Assembly (NCBI GenBank): GCA_020444165.1
Contig: JAHLLK010000043.1
Location: 1-47,295, forward strand
Origin: Deltaproteobacteria bacterium
GTDB taxonomy: Bacteria; Desulfobacterota; Desulfarculia; Desulfarculales; Desulfarculaceae
Direction: 5' to 3'
Length of the DNA stretch: 47,295 nt
Part shown: positions 8,852 to 18,477 of the stretch, piece after piece
Numbering within the stretch: the first letter of the stretch is position 1
How the letters are laid out: the number at the start of each line of letters is the position of its first letter
The notes under the pieces: model-generated
What the model saw: the letters and a program-made list of their open reading frames with translations, nothing else
Databases searched by the model: none
Told to the model about the DNA's origin: nothing
Made by a program: the position numbers and the translations under genes

Positions 8852-11692
8852 TTGTACCTTCTGATCTGGCTGGTGGGGCTGGGGGCCGCGGTGGGGTTGT
8901 TCTACCTGGGCCGGCGGCGCTCCTCCCGGGGGCTGATCCTGGGCGGGGTGGCCCTGGCCGCCTGCACCGTGGTCTTTTTCTGGTTCCTGGACTTTTGGGC
9001 CGAGTTGCTGTGGTTCGAGGCGGTGGGCTATCTCCGGCGCTACGAGGTGGAGATGGTGGCCCGGGCCGCGGCCCTCTTGGGCGGGGCGCTGTTGGGCCTG
9101 GCCCTGGCTGGCGGCTTTGCCCGGCTACTCACCCCGGAGCGCCGCATCGCCCGCAGCCTGTTGCAGACCCTGGGCCTGGTCATCGGCGCGGGCTGGGGGG
9201 CCCAGGTCTGGGAGGAGGCGCTGTTGTGGTGGTACGGGGTAACGGCCGGCCTGGCCGACCCCCTCCTGGGCCGGGACGTGGGCTTTTACCTGTTCCGCCT
9301 CCCCTTCTGGGACCAGCTCTATCATCTGGCCCTGTTCCTGGCGCTCGGGTTCCTGGCTTGGGCCGGGTACTGCCTCTTTTTCCGCCTGGAGGGCGACCGG
9401 CTGAACTTTGTGCCCCCCACCCTGGAGCCGGCCGAGCAGGCGGCCCGGGAGCGGGCCCTGTGGGCCGCGGCCGCCTTCCTGGACCTGGTCCTGGCCGGAG
9501 GCCTCCTTTTGGCCCGCTACCGCCTGCTGTACGTCGAGGGCGGGGTGGTGAACGGCCCCGGCTGGGTGGACGTGCACGTCCTCCTGCCCGGCTACCTGGT
9601 GGCCGCCGGGGCGGCCCTGGTCTCGGCCGCCTGCCTGGCCCTGCCGTGGCTCCGCCGCCTCATGTTGCGCCTGGTGCGCGGAAGCGGGGCCCTGGCCTCC
9701 CTCAAGGGCCTGGCCGCCACCAGCGGGGCCGTGGCCGTGGTGTGGCTCCTGGCCCTGTGGGTGGCGCCCCAGATGTTCCAGTGGCTGGTGGTGAGCCCCA
9801 ACGAGCTGACCCTGGAGCGGCCCTTCATCGCCCACAACATAGAGTTCACCCGCCGGGCCTTTGGCCTGGACCGGGTGGAGGAGCGGGAGTTCGCCTACGA
9901 CAATCACCTGGACCAGGCCCTGTTGGACCAGAACCAGGATCTCCTCCGCAACATCCGCCTCTGGGATTGGCGGGCCCTGGACGCGGTGCTCAAGCAGTTC
10001 CAGGAAATCCGCCTCTACTATGAGTTCCAGGACGTGGACGTGGACCGCTACCACTTCGGCGGCGGGTACCACCAGGTGATGGTGTCCCCCCGGGAGATCC
10101 AGCAAAACAACCTGCCGCCGGACAGCCGGACCTTTGTGAACCGGCGTTTCAAGTACACCCACGGTTTCGGCCTCGCCCTGACCACGGTCAGCGACTTCAC
10201 CGCGGAGGGCCTGCCCAAGCTGCAACTCAAGGACATCCCGCCGGTGAGCAGCTATCCCGCCCTGGCGGTGCAAGAGCCCCGCCTCTACTACGGCGAGCTG
10301 ACCGACCAGTACGTGATCGTGCACAGCTCCCAGCCGGAGCTGGACTACCCCCTGGGCAAGGACAACGCCTATATCCGCTATCCCGGCCACGGCGGGGTGG
10401 AGATCACCGGCTGGTGGCGCAAGTTCCTTTTTGGCTGGAACTTCGACGGCACCACCCTGTTCTTCAGCTCCTACGCCGACCCGGGCAGCCGCATCCAGTT
10501 CCACCGCCAGATCGTGGAGCGGGTGGCCCATCTGGCCCCGTTCTTGAAGCTGGACCGCGACCCCTACATCGTCCTGGCCGGGGGCCGGCTCTACTGGATC
10601 GTGGACGCCTACACCACCGGCGACACCTACCCCTATGCCGAGCACCAGCGGCCCTACCAGGCGACCGGCCTGGAGGACAAGACCCCGGAGCACGGCGCGG
10701 CCGGCCAGTCCCTGGCCAGTCAGCGCATCCGGATCAACTATCTCCGGAACTCGGTCAAGGCCGTGGTGGACGCCTACGAGGGCAGCGTGAGCTTCTACGT
10801 GTTCGACCCCGAGGACCCGGTGCTCCGGACCTGGCGGAACGTCTTCCCAGGGCTTTTCAAGGCGGCGGACCAGATGGCCCCGGAGCTGCGGGAGCACGTG
10901 CGCTACCCCGTGGACCTGCTCCTGATGCAGGGCCAGGTCTACGCCAAGTACCACATGACCGACCCCGAGGTGTTCTACAACCAGGAGGACCTGTGGGTGC
11001 GGGCCACGGAGAAGTACTACGAGCACGAGCAGCCCGTGGCCCCCTACTACCTGATGTGGCGGGCGCCGGGCACCAACGACGTGGAGTTCGTGCTGATGCA
11101 GCCCTTCACCCCCAAGAACCGCCAGGTCTTGATCGGTTGGATCGCGGGCATGTGCGACGGGAAGAATTACGGCCGCTTCCTGACCTATCTCTTTCCCAAG
11201 GGCCAGCGCATTTTGGGGCCCCAGCAGGTGGAGACCAAGATCGATCAGGACAGCTTCCTCTCGGGGCAGCTCACCCTGTGGAACCAGCAGGGCTCCCACG
11301 TGATCCGGGGCAACGTGCTGGCCATCCCCCTGGGCAACACCCTGATCTATGTGGAGCCCATTTATTTGCGGGCCGAGACGGCGGCCTACCCCGAGTTGCG
11401 CCTGGTGGTGCTGATGCACGGGGACCGGCTCACCTACGCGCCCAGCTTCGGCGAGGCCCTGGCCGGTCTGTTGGCCGGCGCGCCGCCCCCCGCCAAGGTG
11501 GCGGGCTCGTCGGAACGGACTCCGGCGGGCGGGGCCGGGGCCGGGGCCGGCGAGGCGCTCCGCCAGGCCCGGGAGGCCTTCCAGCGCTATCTGGACGCCC
11601 TGGGCAAGCAAAAGTTCGCCGAGGCGGGCCAGGCCCTGGAGGACCTGGCCCGGGCCCTGGAAGGCTCGGGCGTGGAGAGCCAGCAGCCGTAG
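8852..11692 (+). CDS. UPF0182 family membrane protein
   Basis: 946-residue member of UPF0182 (COG1615), large bacterial and archaeal membrane proteins of unknown role, usually 900-1000 residues. About seven hydrophobic helices occupy the first 300 residues, including the family signature around FWAELLWFEAVGYLRRYEVE. A large, presumably extracytoplasmic domain follows with typical family blocks: VSPNELTLERPFIAHNIEFTR, then GFGLALTTVSDFTAEGLP and the DPYIVLAGGRLYWIVDAYT region. I start it at TTG 8852, preceded by GCGAGG, because the 124 codons upstream in this frame are rich in Arg, Gly and Pro and unlike protein. The tail ends in an Ala-rich coiled coil (EALRQAREAFQRYLDALGKQKF) that is usual for the family. 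Confidence 0.9.
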   Translation: MYLLIWLVGLGAAVGLFYLGRRRSSRGLILGGVALAACTVVFFWFLDFWAELLWFEAVGYLRRYEVEMVARAAALLGGALLGLALAGGFARLLTPERRIARSLLQTLGLVIGAGWGAQVWEEALLWWYGVTAGLADPLLGRDVGFYLFRLPFWDQLYHLALFLALGFLAWAGYCLFFRLEGDRLNFVPPTLEPAEQAARERALWAAAAFLDLVLAGGLLLARYRLLYVEGGVVNGPGWVDVHVLLPGYLVAAGAALVSAACLALPWLRRLMLRLVRGSGALASLKGLAATSGAVAVVWLLALWVAPQMFQWLVVSPNELTLERPFIAHNIEFTRRAFGLDRVEEREFAYDNHLDQALLDQNQDLLRNIRLWDWRALDAVLKQFQEIRLYYEFQDVDVDRYHFGGGYHQVMVSPREIQQNNLPPDSRTFVNRRFKYTHGFGLALTTVSDFTAEGLPKLQLKDIPPVSSYPALAVQEPRLYYGELTDQYVIVHSSQPELDYPLGKDNAYIRYPGHGGVEITGWWRKFLFGWNFDGTTLFFSSYADPGSRIQFHRQIVERVAHLAPFLKLDRDPYIVLAGGRLYWIVDAYTTGDTYPYAEHQRPYQATGLEDKTPEHGAAGQSLASQRIRINYLRNSVKAVVDAYEGSVSFYVFDPEDPVLRTWRNVFPGLFKAADQMAPELREHVRYPVDLLLMQGQVYAKYHMTDPEVFYNQEDLWVRATEKYYEHEQPVAPYYLMWRAPGTNDVEFVLMQPFTPKNRQVLIGWIAGMCDGKNYGRFLTYLFPKGQRILGPQQVETKIDQDSFLSGQLTLWNQQGSHVIRGNVLAIPLGNTLIYVEPIYLRAETAAYPELRLVVLMHGDRLTYAPSFGEALAGLLAGAPPPAKVAGSSERTPAGGAGAGAGEALRQAREAFQRYLDALGKQKFAEAGQALEDLARALEGSGVESQQP

Positions 11693-11818
11693 GAAGATGG
11701 CCGGGCATGGCGCAAACCCGGGCGGAAAAGCACTAGACTTTTGGGTTGATTGCACTTTTAATGGAAAAATTATTGGGCCATGAGCAATTTTTCCTCGCCA
11801 ATCCCCAAGGAGACCCCC

Positions 11819-13111
11819 GTGAATTTGCGCAAGACCATACTCCTGGCAGCCCTGAGTCTGCTTTTGGGCCTGGGTTCGGCCTGGTCCGCCCTGGCGGAAA
11901 CGCCCGTCAAGCGGATCAAGGTGTATTTCGACGACGTCACCTATGATTACGAGCTGAAAAGGATCGTGGGCGCCGCCATTGCCGGCGGGGCGGACCTCAA
12001 CGAGAGCCTGGCCGCCGCCCGGACCATCACCCCGGGCGACGGCGATTCCTGGTACCGGGCCTGGCACTCCCTGGGGCAAAGCGTGCTCGCCATGGCCGAG
12101 GCCTCCCTGAAGCGCGGCCACCGGGTCTCGGCCCGGGAGGGGTTGCTCCGGGCCTGCAACTATTTCCGGGCCGCGGATTTCTTCCTGCACGGCGATCCCC
12201 AGGACCCGCGCATCCTGAAATCCTGGCGCATCAGCCGGGACTGCTTCCGCCGGGCGGCCAAGCTCATGGACCACCCGGTGGAGGTGGTGGCCATCCCCTA
12301 CGAGAACACCACCCTGCCCGGCTATTTCCTGCGGCCGGACTCCTCCGCCAAACCGCGCCCGACCCTGCTCTTGCAGACCGGTTTCGACGGCACGGCGGAG
12401 GAGCTGTATTTCGGCCCCGGCAAGGCGGCCTTGGCGCGGGGCTACAATTTGCTCATCTTCGAGGGGCCCGGCCAGGGCGGGGTCATCCGCGAGCAGAAGT
12501 TGGTGTTCCGGCCCGATTGGGAAAAGGTGGTCACCCCGGTGGTGGACTTCGTTCTCCACCGCCCGGAGGTGGACCCCCAGCGGCTGGCCCTGATGGGCCT
12601 GTCCATGGGCGGCTGCCTGGCGCCCCGGGCGGCGGCCTTTGAGCACCGCCTGGCCGGCTTGATCGCCAACCCCGGGGTTTACGACATGATGGCCGGGCAC
12701 GATATCTCGGCCAAACAATGGGCCGAGATGAAAAAGGACCCGGCCGGCACCAACCAGGCCCTGCGCGCGCGCATGAACAAGGACCTGGGTTTCCGTTGGC
12801 TGGTGAACAACGGCATGTTCACCACCGGCGCCAAGAGCCCCCTGGAGTTCTTCGAAAAGTTCTCCCAATACAACCTGGGCGACCTGGTTCCGCGCATCAA
12901 GGCCACCAGCCTGGTGATCGCCAGCGACGGCGACCACTTCTACTCCTTTGCCGAGCAAAAGAAGCTCTACAACCTGCTCACCTGCCCCAAGACCCTCCTG
13001 GTCTTCACCCACGCGGAGCATGCCACCCCCCACTGCCAGATGGGCGCGCTGGCGGTTTCGGATCAGCACATCTTCGATTGGCTGGACGAGACCATGGCCG
13101 GCATCCGGTGA
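11819..13111 (+). CDS. Secreted alpha/beta hydrolase (FrsA/DUF1100-like esterase)
   Basis: 430-residue serine hydrolase. The start is GTG 11819, with AAGGAG just upstream. An export signal follows (LRKTILLAALSLLLGLGSAWSALA). The N-terminal helical lid precedes an alpha/beta-hydrolase core. The nucleophile is Ser about 262 in GLSMGG, the acid is probably the Asp in ASDGDHFYS, and the histidine sits in HAEHATPHC near the C-terminus. The oxyanion region is QTGFDGTAEE. The layout resembles FrsA-like and 2,6-dihydropseudooxynicotine hydrolase-type enzymes that cleave esters, amides or C-C bonds. The substrate cannot be told. It stands alone, 126 bases after the UPF0182 gene. Confidence 0.85.
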   Translation: MNLRKTILLAALSLLLGLGSAWSALAETPVKRIKVYFDDVTYDYELKRIVGAAIAGGADLNESLAAARTITPGDGDSWYRAWHSLGQSVLAMAEASLKRGHRVSAREGLLRACNYFRAADFFLHGDPQDPRILKSWRISRDCFRRAAKLMDHPVEVVAIPYENTTLPGYFLRPDSSAKPRPTLLLQTGFDGTAEELYFGPGKAALARGYNLLIFEGPGQGGVIREQKLVFRPDWEKVVTPVVDFVLHRPEVDPQRLALMGLSMGGCLAPRAAAFEHRLAGLIANPGVYDMMAGHDISAKQWAEMKKDPAGTNQALRARMNKDLGFRWLVNNGMFTTGAKSPLEFFEKFSQYNLGDLVPRIKATSLVIASDGDHFYSFAEQKKLYNLLTCPKTLLVFTHAEHATPHCQMGALAVSDQHIFDWLDETMAGIR

Positions 13112-13443
13112 GACAGGGACCGGAGCGGGGCGCGCCGCGCCCCACCCGCCCTGCCCCCAAGCAGGCTGTCCCGTTCAGCCGCCCGCCTGGGCCAATTCAG
13201 ACGGTAATTCCGGATTGAAGATGGCGCTTGTCACCCCCCATCCCCTTAAAACCCACCAAGTTTTTTTGGAGGAGGGGGGTGTGGGGGGAAACCCCTTTTT
13301 GTTCACAAAAAGGGGGTTCCCCCCACATTCCCATATCTTCGAAAGCTTCCCAGCACCTTGGCCCCCGGGCCAGGGGGTGGACAGGCCGCCGCCGGGCTTG
13401 CTAGATTGTAGCCGCCTCCCCTTCATCCCCGCACGAGGCCAGC
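13112..13443. other. Intergenic region without a gene, containing a strong hairpin
   Basis: No convincing reading frame. The first third is GC-rich spacer. The centre holds homopolymer-rich sequence (T7, G6, G6) and the hairpin listed separately. The last 20 bases before the carboxyltransferase gene contain a weak GAGGCC ribosome site. Confidence 0.6.
13281..13326 (+). terminator. Near-perfect 21-bp hairpin, terminator or dispersed repeat
   Basis: Arms 13281-13301 and 13306-13326 pair with a single mismatch around a 4-base loop TTCA. The stem combines a G/C block with an A5/T5 block, so each strand has a T run inside the stem but none directly after it. It may stop transcripts of the hydrolase gene. 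Its purity also fits a dispersed palindromic repeat. Confidence 0.6.
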
Positions 13444-14811
13444 ATGAACCAAATCGCGGCCGGCCGGGTGGCCGGTTTGTTCCAGGGCGGCGTGTTTCAG
13501 GAGCTTAACCCTCATCCCGGCGCGGTGTTCCTCTGCGCCCGGGGCGCGCGGAACGGCCGGCCCCTCATCGTCATCGCCAGCGACCCCGAGCCTCCGGCCG
13601 AGCCTCCGGACCTGGCCGGCTCCTTGTCCCGGGTGCTCCACGCTTTGGCCGAGGCCGGCGAGGCCGCCTGTCCGGTGGTCTTTTTGTTCGACGCCCCGGC
13701 CCTGTTCAATTCCGGGCAGACCGCCTTCCAGGGGGCGGGGGCGGAGCTGCTTTTGGGCCGCGAGGGGGTGGGCCGGCTGTACTACGAACTGGGCCGCCTG
13801 GGGCAGCGGGTGCCGGTGGTGGGCGCGGTGTTCGGGGCCCTGGCCCAGGCCCAGGCCTTCCCGGCCGGCATGTGCCGGGCCTTGGCCATGCTGCCCGAGG
13901 CGTCGCTGACCGTGGCCCGGCCCGACGCGGTGCGGGCCCTGTTGGGCGAGGAGACCACCTATCAGGAGATGGGTGGAGCCAAGGTGCATTTTCGGCAGAC
14001 CGGGCTGTGCGACTACCTGGCCCCGGACGAGCCGGCGGCCCTGGCCTGGCTGGGGCGCCTGTTGGATTACCTGCCGGCCGCGGGCCAGGCCCCGCCCCCG
14101 GCCGCCCCGGGCCGGCGGGACCCCATGGCCGCCCCCTTGGCCGAGGTCATCCCGGAGCGCCTGGACCTGCCCTTCGCGGCGCACGAGGTGGTGGCCGCCC
14201 TGGTGGACCAGGACAGCTTTTTGGAGCTGGGCGCGGGCCACGCCCGGGAAGTGGTCACCGGCCTGGCCCGTTTCGCGGGCCGGCCCGCCGCCCTGGTGGT
14301 CAGCAATCCCCGGATCAACGGGGCCATGATGTTTCCGGCTTCCTGCCGCAAATTGGCCCGCTTCATCGGCTTCGCGGACCTTTGCCGCCTGCCCCTGGTG
14401 TTCCTGGCCGACGCTCCCGGCTTCATGATCGGCGCCATGGTGGAGCAGGCCGGCAGCGTGGAGGCCGGGGCGGCGCTGTTCGAGGCCATTGCCCGCGCCA
14501 CCTCCCCCCGGCTGGCGGTGGTGCTGCGGCGGGCCTACACGGCCGGGCTCTACGCCCTGGGCGGGGCGGGCTTCGCGCCCGCGGCCCTGTGGGCCCTGCC
14601 CGGCGCTTCCATCGGGGTGTACGGCCCGGAAGCGGTGGACCGTTTGCTGGAGAAATTGGACCTGCCCCCGGAAAAGGAAAACGCGCTGCGCCAGAAGATG
14701 GCCGAGGACGGTTCCCTGGAGGGACTGCTGGCCCGGGGGCTCCTGGACGCGGTGATCCCCCCGGCCAACCTGCGGCGGGAGATCGCCCGGTTTCTGGGCC
14801 CCGGCCTCTGA
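13444..14811 (+). CDS. Carboxyltransferase-domain protein (acyl-CoA carboxylase beta-like)
   Basis: 455-residue member of the biotin-dependent carboxyltransferase/crotonase-fold family. Both halves are present: an N-terminal domain to about residue 200 and a C-terminal domain from about 235. The C-terminal half retains family features: AREVVTGLARFAGRPAALVVSN, then FIGFADLCRLPLVFLADAPGFM, the glycine-rich loop GAMVEQAGSVEAGAALFEAI, and RRAYTAGLYALGG. It is about 60 residues shorter than PccB-type subunits, mostly at the N-terminus. No biotin carboxylase or carrier gene is beside it. It may serve a propionyl-, methylmalonyl- or other acyl-CoA carboxylase or decarboxylase; substrate uncertain. 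A GNAT remnant follows 26 bases later. Confidence 0.82.
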   Translation: MNQIAAGRVAGLFQGGVFQELNPHPGAVFLCARGARNGRPLIVIASDPEPPAEPPDLAGSLSRVLHALAEAGEAACPVVFLFDAPALFNSGQTAFQGAGAELLLGREGVGRLYYELGRLGQRVPVVGAVFGALAQAQAFPAGMCRALAMLPEASLTVARPDAVRALLGEETTYQEMGGAKVHFRQTGLCDYLAPDEPAALAWLGRLLDYLPAAGQAPPPAAPGRRDPMAAPLAEVIPERLDLPFAAHEVVAALVDQDSFLELGAGHAREVVTGLARFAGRPAALVVSNPRINGAMMFPASCRKLARFIGFADLCRLPLVFLADAPGFMIGAMVEQAGSVEAGAALFEAIARATSPRLAVVLRRAYTAGLYALGGAGFAPAALWALPGASIGVYGPEAVDRLLEKLDLPPEKENALRQKMAEDGSLEGLLARGLLDAVIPPANLRREIARFLGPGL

Positions 14812-14837
14812 GCCGAGCCGGGCCGGAAAGGCTACGC

Positions 14838-15209
14838 ATGGACCTGGAAATCAGGGAACTCACCACCCCGGCCGAGCTGGAGGAGGTGGTCCGCTTGCAG
14901 ATGCTGGTGGGCGGCCTGCCCGAGCGGCACGTGACCTCGCCCATCACCCTCAAGACCCTGACCCTGCCCTATCCCCGGGTGGGCCTGGCCTTGGGGGCCT
15001 TTGCCGGGGAGCGGCTGGTGGGCTTCACCCTGTCGTTCTACGCGGCCCAGCCGGAGCTGGCCTTTGGCTTCATGCTCATCGTGGACCCGGAGTTCCAGAA
15101 CCTGGGCGCCGGCGGGGGGGTGTTACCTGGACAACTGCTATCACCTGGACCCCGGCCGGCGCGCCGGCCGGCCGGCATGACACCCGGGCGGTGTTCCAGC
15201 CCTAGCTGA
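14838..15209 (+). pseudogene. Truncated GNAT-family acetyltransferase
   Basis: From ATG 14838 the frame reads as an N-acetyltransferase. It has MDLEIRELTTPAELEEVV, then GAFAGERLVGFTLSFY, and the strand before acetyl-CoA binding, FMLIVDPEFQNLGAGGG. Immediately after the LGxGxG-like motif the similarity stops. The last 30 codons are Pro/Arg-rich, and the gene ends at 123 residues, where COG3375-type acyltransferases run to about 250. In another frame after 15119 a short protein-like stretch (CYLDNCYHLDPGR) appears. This suggests an internal deletion plus frameshift near the G7 run at 15113-15120. I call it a decayed gene. Confidence 0.6.
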
Positions 15210-15633
15210 GCCAACCGGGCCCCGCGGCCGCCGCCCGGTTCACCACGCCCGGGGGACAAGGGAACCGGGCCTGTTTCCTGCCGGCCCGGCCCGCGGCCAG
15301 GGCGGAGATGGCCTGAGCCCTGCCCCGGAAACGTGTTTAGCCTGCTGATCACGGTGCCTCTATCCGGAAGGCCAATGAAAATTGGCACTTTGCCGGTGCT
15401 TCATTATAGAATCACAAAGGTGGTAAAAATGAGAAGTCCCGGGGCGCCTCCGCGGGGCTCTTCCCGAGGGCCAGGACCCGGCAAGGTCGGCGCGCCCCCA
15501 CCCTCCGCCGCCTGCCCCGGGTCACCCCCTGCTATGAAGAGGCCCGCCACGCGCTCCCCTGCCGGGCCCGGTTATTGCCCCTTTTCCGTGATGGGATCTG
15601 GCCAACTCGCTTAATTTTCAGCGGTGGTGCCCA
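15210..15633. other. Intergenic region without a recognised gene
   Basis: The first 100 bases are probably the eroded end of the GNAT gene. The rest is GC-rich, except for an AT-rich patch at 15378-15430 that may hold the promoter of the following kinase. An open frame at 15333-15614 has no coding character. No RNA gene is seen. Confidence 0.5.
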
Positions 15634-18477
15634 ATGCCGGACAGGCCAACCAATGCCGAGCTACAACAGCGCATACAGGCCCTGGAAGCCTTGCTGAGCC
15701 AGGGCAACGCCGCCTTGTACCACAACATCATGGCGGCCTTGCCCGACATCATCGTCCGCCTGGACCTGCACGGAACCGTGCTGGAAGTCAACGAAGCAGG
15801 GCTCGAGTTCAGCGGCTATACCCCGGCGGACCTCCAGGGGAAGAGCATGCTGGAGTTCATCGCGCCCCAGGACCGGGAGCGGATCCTCCAGAACACCCTG
15901 CGCATGTTCCAGGAAAAACTGGGCCCCCAGACCTACCACTTGATCTTGAAAGACGGCCGTCAGGCGCCTTTCGAGGTCAACGGCGACGTGCTGCGCGATG
16001 CCGAGGGCAATCCCGTGGGCATCATCCAGGTTTGCCGGGACATCGCCGAGCGGGTGCAGGCCGAGGAGGCCCTGCACCAGGCCGAAGAGCGCTACCGCTC
16101 GGTGATCGAGAACTCCCACGACGGCATCATCATCGTGGACGACGACCACAAGTTCCTTTACGTGAACCACCAGTTCGGTCAGATCGTGGGTTACCCCCCG
16201 GAGGACCTTTTAGGCCGGGATTTCCGGGAAATCCTGGCCCCGGAAACCAGCGCCCTGGTGGACGAGCACTATAAGCTGCGCCAGGCGGGCCATTCCCCTC
16301 CCAGCCGGTATGAGTTCCTGATCCTCCGCCCGGACGGCGAGAAACGCTGGGTGGAGACCAGCTCCTCCATCGTGGTGGACTCCCGGGGCCGCCGGCAGAC
16401 CGTGGCCCAGCTCATGGACACCACCGAGCGCAAGCAGGCCGAGGAAGTGCGGCGGCTGCACACCGAGCGCCTGGAAGCGCTCCTGGCCCTGAACCAGATG
16501 CCGGGCGCCTCCCTGGACGAGCTGGCCGCCTTCAGCCTGGAGGAGGCGGTCCGGCTCACCCGCAGCCAAATCGGCTACGTGGCCTTTGCCAACGAGGACG
16601 AAAGCGTATTGACCATGTACGCCTGGTCCCGGGCCGCCATGACCGGGTGCGCCATCCAGGACAAGCCCTTGCGCTACCCCGTCCGGGACACCGGCCTGTG
16701 GGGCGAGGCCGTGCGGCAGCGCCGGCCGGTGATCACCAATGACTACCAAGCCCCCAACCCCCTGAAAAAAGGCACGCCACCAGGCCACGTGGCCATCCAG
16801 CGACACATGAACGTGCCGATTTTCGACGGGGACAAGATCGTTATCGTGGCCGGGGTGGGCAACAAGGAAGCGCCCTACGAGGAAAGCGACAGCACTCAAT
16901 TGACCCTGTTGATGCAGGGGATGTGGCGCATCGTGCGGCAGAAGGAAGCCGAGGAAGCCCTCAAGAAGTCCGAGGAGCGGCTGGAGACCATCCTCAAGGC
17001 CATGCCCGACCCGGTGGTGGTCTACGATCCCCAGGGCATCGCCACTTTTGTCAATCCCGCCTTCACCCGGGTCTTCGGTTGGCAGGCGGAGGAGGTGTTG
17101 GGCCAGCGGCTGCCCTTTGTCCCCGAGGAGGAGAAGGAGGAGACCTTCCGGGTCATCCGCCAGTTGTACGACCGGGGTGGGCCGGAGAGCTTCCGCACCA
17201 AACGCCTGACCAAGGCGGGCAAGGTGCTGAACATCGTGATCAGCGCCGCCGGGGTGGTGGACGACGCGGGCAAGGTCACCGGCATGGTGGTCAACCTCAC
17301 CGATGTGACCCATACCGAACTGTTGGAGTCCCAGCTCCGCCAGTCCCAGAAAATGGAAGCCCTGGGGACTCTGGCCGGGGGCATCGCCCACGACTTCAAC
17401 AACCTTCTGGGGGTGATCCTGGGCTATGCCGACCGGGTGCGGGAGCATTGCCGCGGCCGCGGGAAAATCGACCACGAGATGAGCCAGATCGTCAACGCCG
17501 CCAGCCGCGCCGCCGAGTTGGTGCAGCAGATCCTCACCTTCAGCCGCCGGGGCCAGACCGTGATGCGGCCCATCGACCTCAACCAGGCCGTGGAACAGGT
17601 GCGGGGCATGCTGCGGCGGACCATCCCCAAGATGGTCAGCATCGAGACCAGCCTCTGCCGCGATTTGGAGCTGATCAACTGCGACCAGAGCCAGATCGAG
17701 CTGGTTCTCCTGAACCTGGCCAACAACGCGGTGGACGCCATGCCCGAGGGCGGCCGGCTCACCATCACCACCCGGAACACCTGGCTGGACGAAACCTACT
17801 GCCGGCCGCACCCCGAGGTTTTAACCGGGCCCTACGTGCTCCTGGAGGTGGCCGACAGCGGCGCCGGCATGGACGAGGCCACCATGCAGCACATCTTCGA
17901 GCCCTTCTACACCACCAAGGAGGTGGGCAAGGGCACCGGTCTGGGGCTTTCCACGGTGTACGGCATCGTGGCCGACCACCGGGGGCACATCACCTGCACC
18001 AGCGCGCCGGGCCGCGGCACCATCATACGGACCTTCTGGCCCGTGTACCAAGGCGAGCCGGCCGCGCCCCAGGGCGACACGGACACGGCCCCCCGGGAGC
18101 TCTCCGGCTCGGAGAGCATCCTGCTGGTGGACGACGAAGACGCCCTCCGGGAAATGGCCGCCGACGTTCTGGAGGCCAACGGCTACCGGGTGGCCAGCGC
18201 TGCCAGCGGCGAGGAAGCCCTGGCCCTCTATCAGAAGATGGCCCGGCGCCCGGACCTGGTGATCCTGGACCTGGGCATGCCGGGCATGGGCGGTCACCGC
18301 TGCCTCAAGGAGCTTTTGGGCCTGGACCCCGGGGCCAAGGTGCTCATAGCCAGCGGGTACGGCATGGATGGGGTGCGGGACGAGGCCCTGTCCGGCGGCG
18401 CGGTGGGGTTCCTGGACAAGCCTTTCCGGCTGGCCGAGCTATTAGGGCGGGTGCGCGAGGTGTTGGACCAAGGTTAA
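15634..18477 (+). CDS. PAS-PAS-GAF-PAS hybrid histidine kinase with C-terminal receiver
   Basis: 947-residue soluble hybrid kinase with no membrane helix. A short coiled coil (1-25) is followed by PAS/PAC domains at about 28-150 and 150-275. A GAF-type domain lies at about 285-435, with the KEAPYEESDSTQLTLLMQGMWRIV ending seen in GAF_2 sensors. A third PAS spans 450-565. HisKA carries its His at about 586 in GGIAHDFNNLLGVILGY, the group used by NtrB-like and hybrid kinases. HATPase_c has NLANNAVDAMPEGG, DSGAGM and GKGTGLGLS. The receiver at about 825-945 has Asp879 in VILDLGMPG and the K of FLDKPF. Kinase, ATPase and receiver residues are all intact. No partner regulator is adjacent. Confidence 0.95.
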   Translation: MPDRPTNAELQQRIQALEALLSQGNAALYHNIMAALPDIIVRLDLHGTVLEVNEAGLEFSGYTPADLQGKSMLEFIAPQDRERILQNTLRMFQEKLGPQTYHLILKDGRQAPFEVNGDVLRDAEGNPVGIIQVCRDIAERVQAEEALHQAEERYRSVIENSHDGIIIVDDDHKFLYVNHQFGQIVGYPPEDLLGRDFREILAPETSALVDEHYKLRQAGHSPPSRYEFLILRPDGEKRWVETSSSIVVDSRGRRQTVAQLMDTTERKQAEEVRRLHTERLEALLALNQMPGASLDELAAFSLEEAVRLTRSQIGYVAFANEDESVLTMYAWSRAAMTGCAIQDKPLRYPVRDTGLWGEAVRQRRPVITNDYQAPNPLKKGTPPGHVAIQRHMNVPIFDGDKIVIVAGVGNKEAPYEESDSTQLTLLMQGMWRIVRQKEAEEALKKSEERLETILKAMPDPVVVYDPQGIATFVNPAFTRVFGWQAEEVLGQRLPFVPEEEKEETFRVIRQLYDRGGPESFRTKRLTKAGKVLNIVISAAGVVDDAGKVTGMVVNLTDVTHTELLESQLRQSQKMEALGTLAGGIAHDFNNLLGVILGYADRVREHCRGRGKIDHEMSQIVNAASRAAELVQQILTFSRRGQTVMRPIDLNQAVEQVRGMLRRTIPKMVSIETSLCRDLELINCDQSQIELVLLNLANNAVDAMPEGGRLTITTRNTWLDETYCRPHPEVLTGPYVLLEVADSGAGMDEATMQHIFEPFYTTKEVGKGTGLGLSTVYGIVADHRGHITCTSAPGRGTIIRTFWPVYQGEPAAPQGDTDTAPRELSGSESILLVDDEDALREMAADVLEANGYRVASAASGEEALALYQKMARRPDLVILDLGMPGMGGHRCLKELLGLDPGAKVLIASGYGMDGVRDEALSGGAVGFLDKPFRLAELLGRVREVLDQG

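Noticed and set aside
9125..13069. A 1314-codon open frame on the minus strand across the UPF0182 and hydrolase genes
   Set aside because: It is antisense to two well-supported genes, is full of Gly, His, Gln and Val from high-GC codon shadows, and has no domain.
15375..15395. Sigma54 promoter (TTGGCAC ... TGC) before the second hybrid kinase
   Set aside because: Spacing between the GG and GC elements is off by two bases from the required -24/-12 arrangement.
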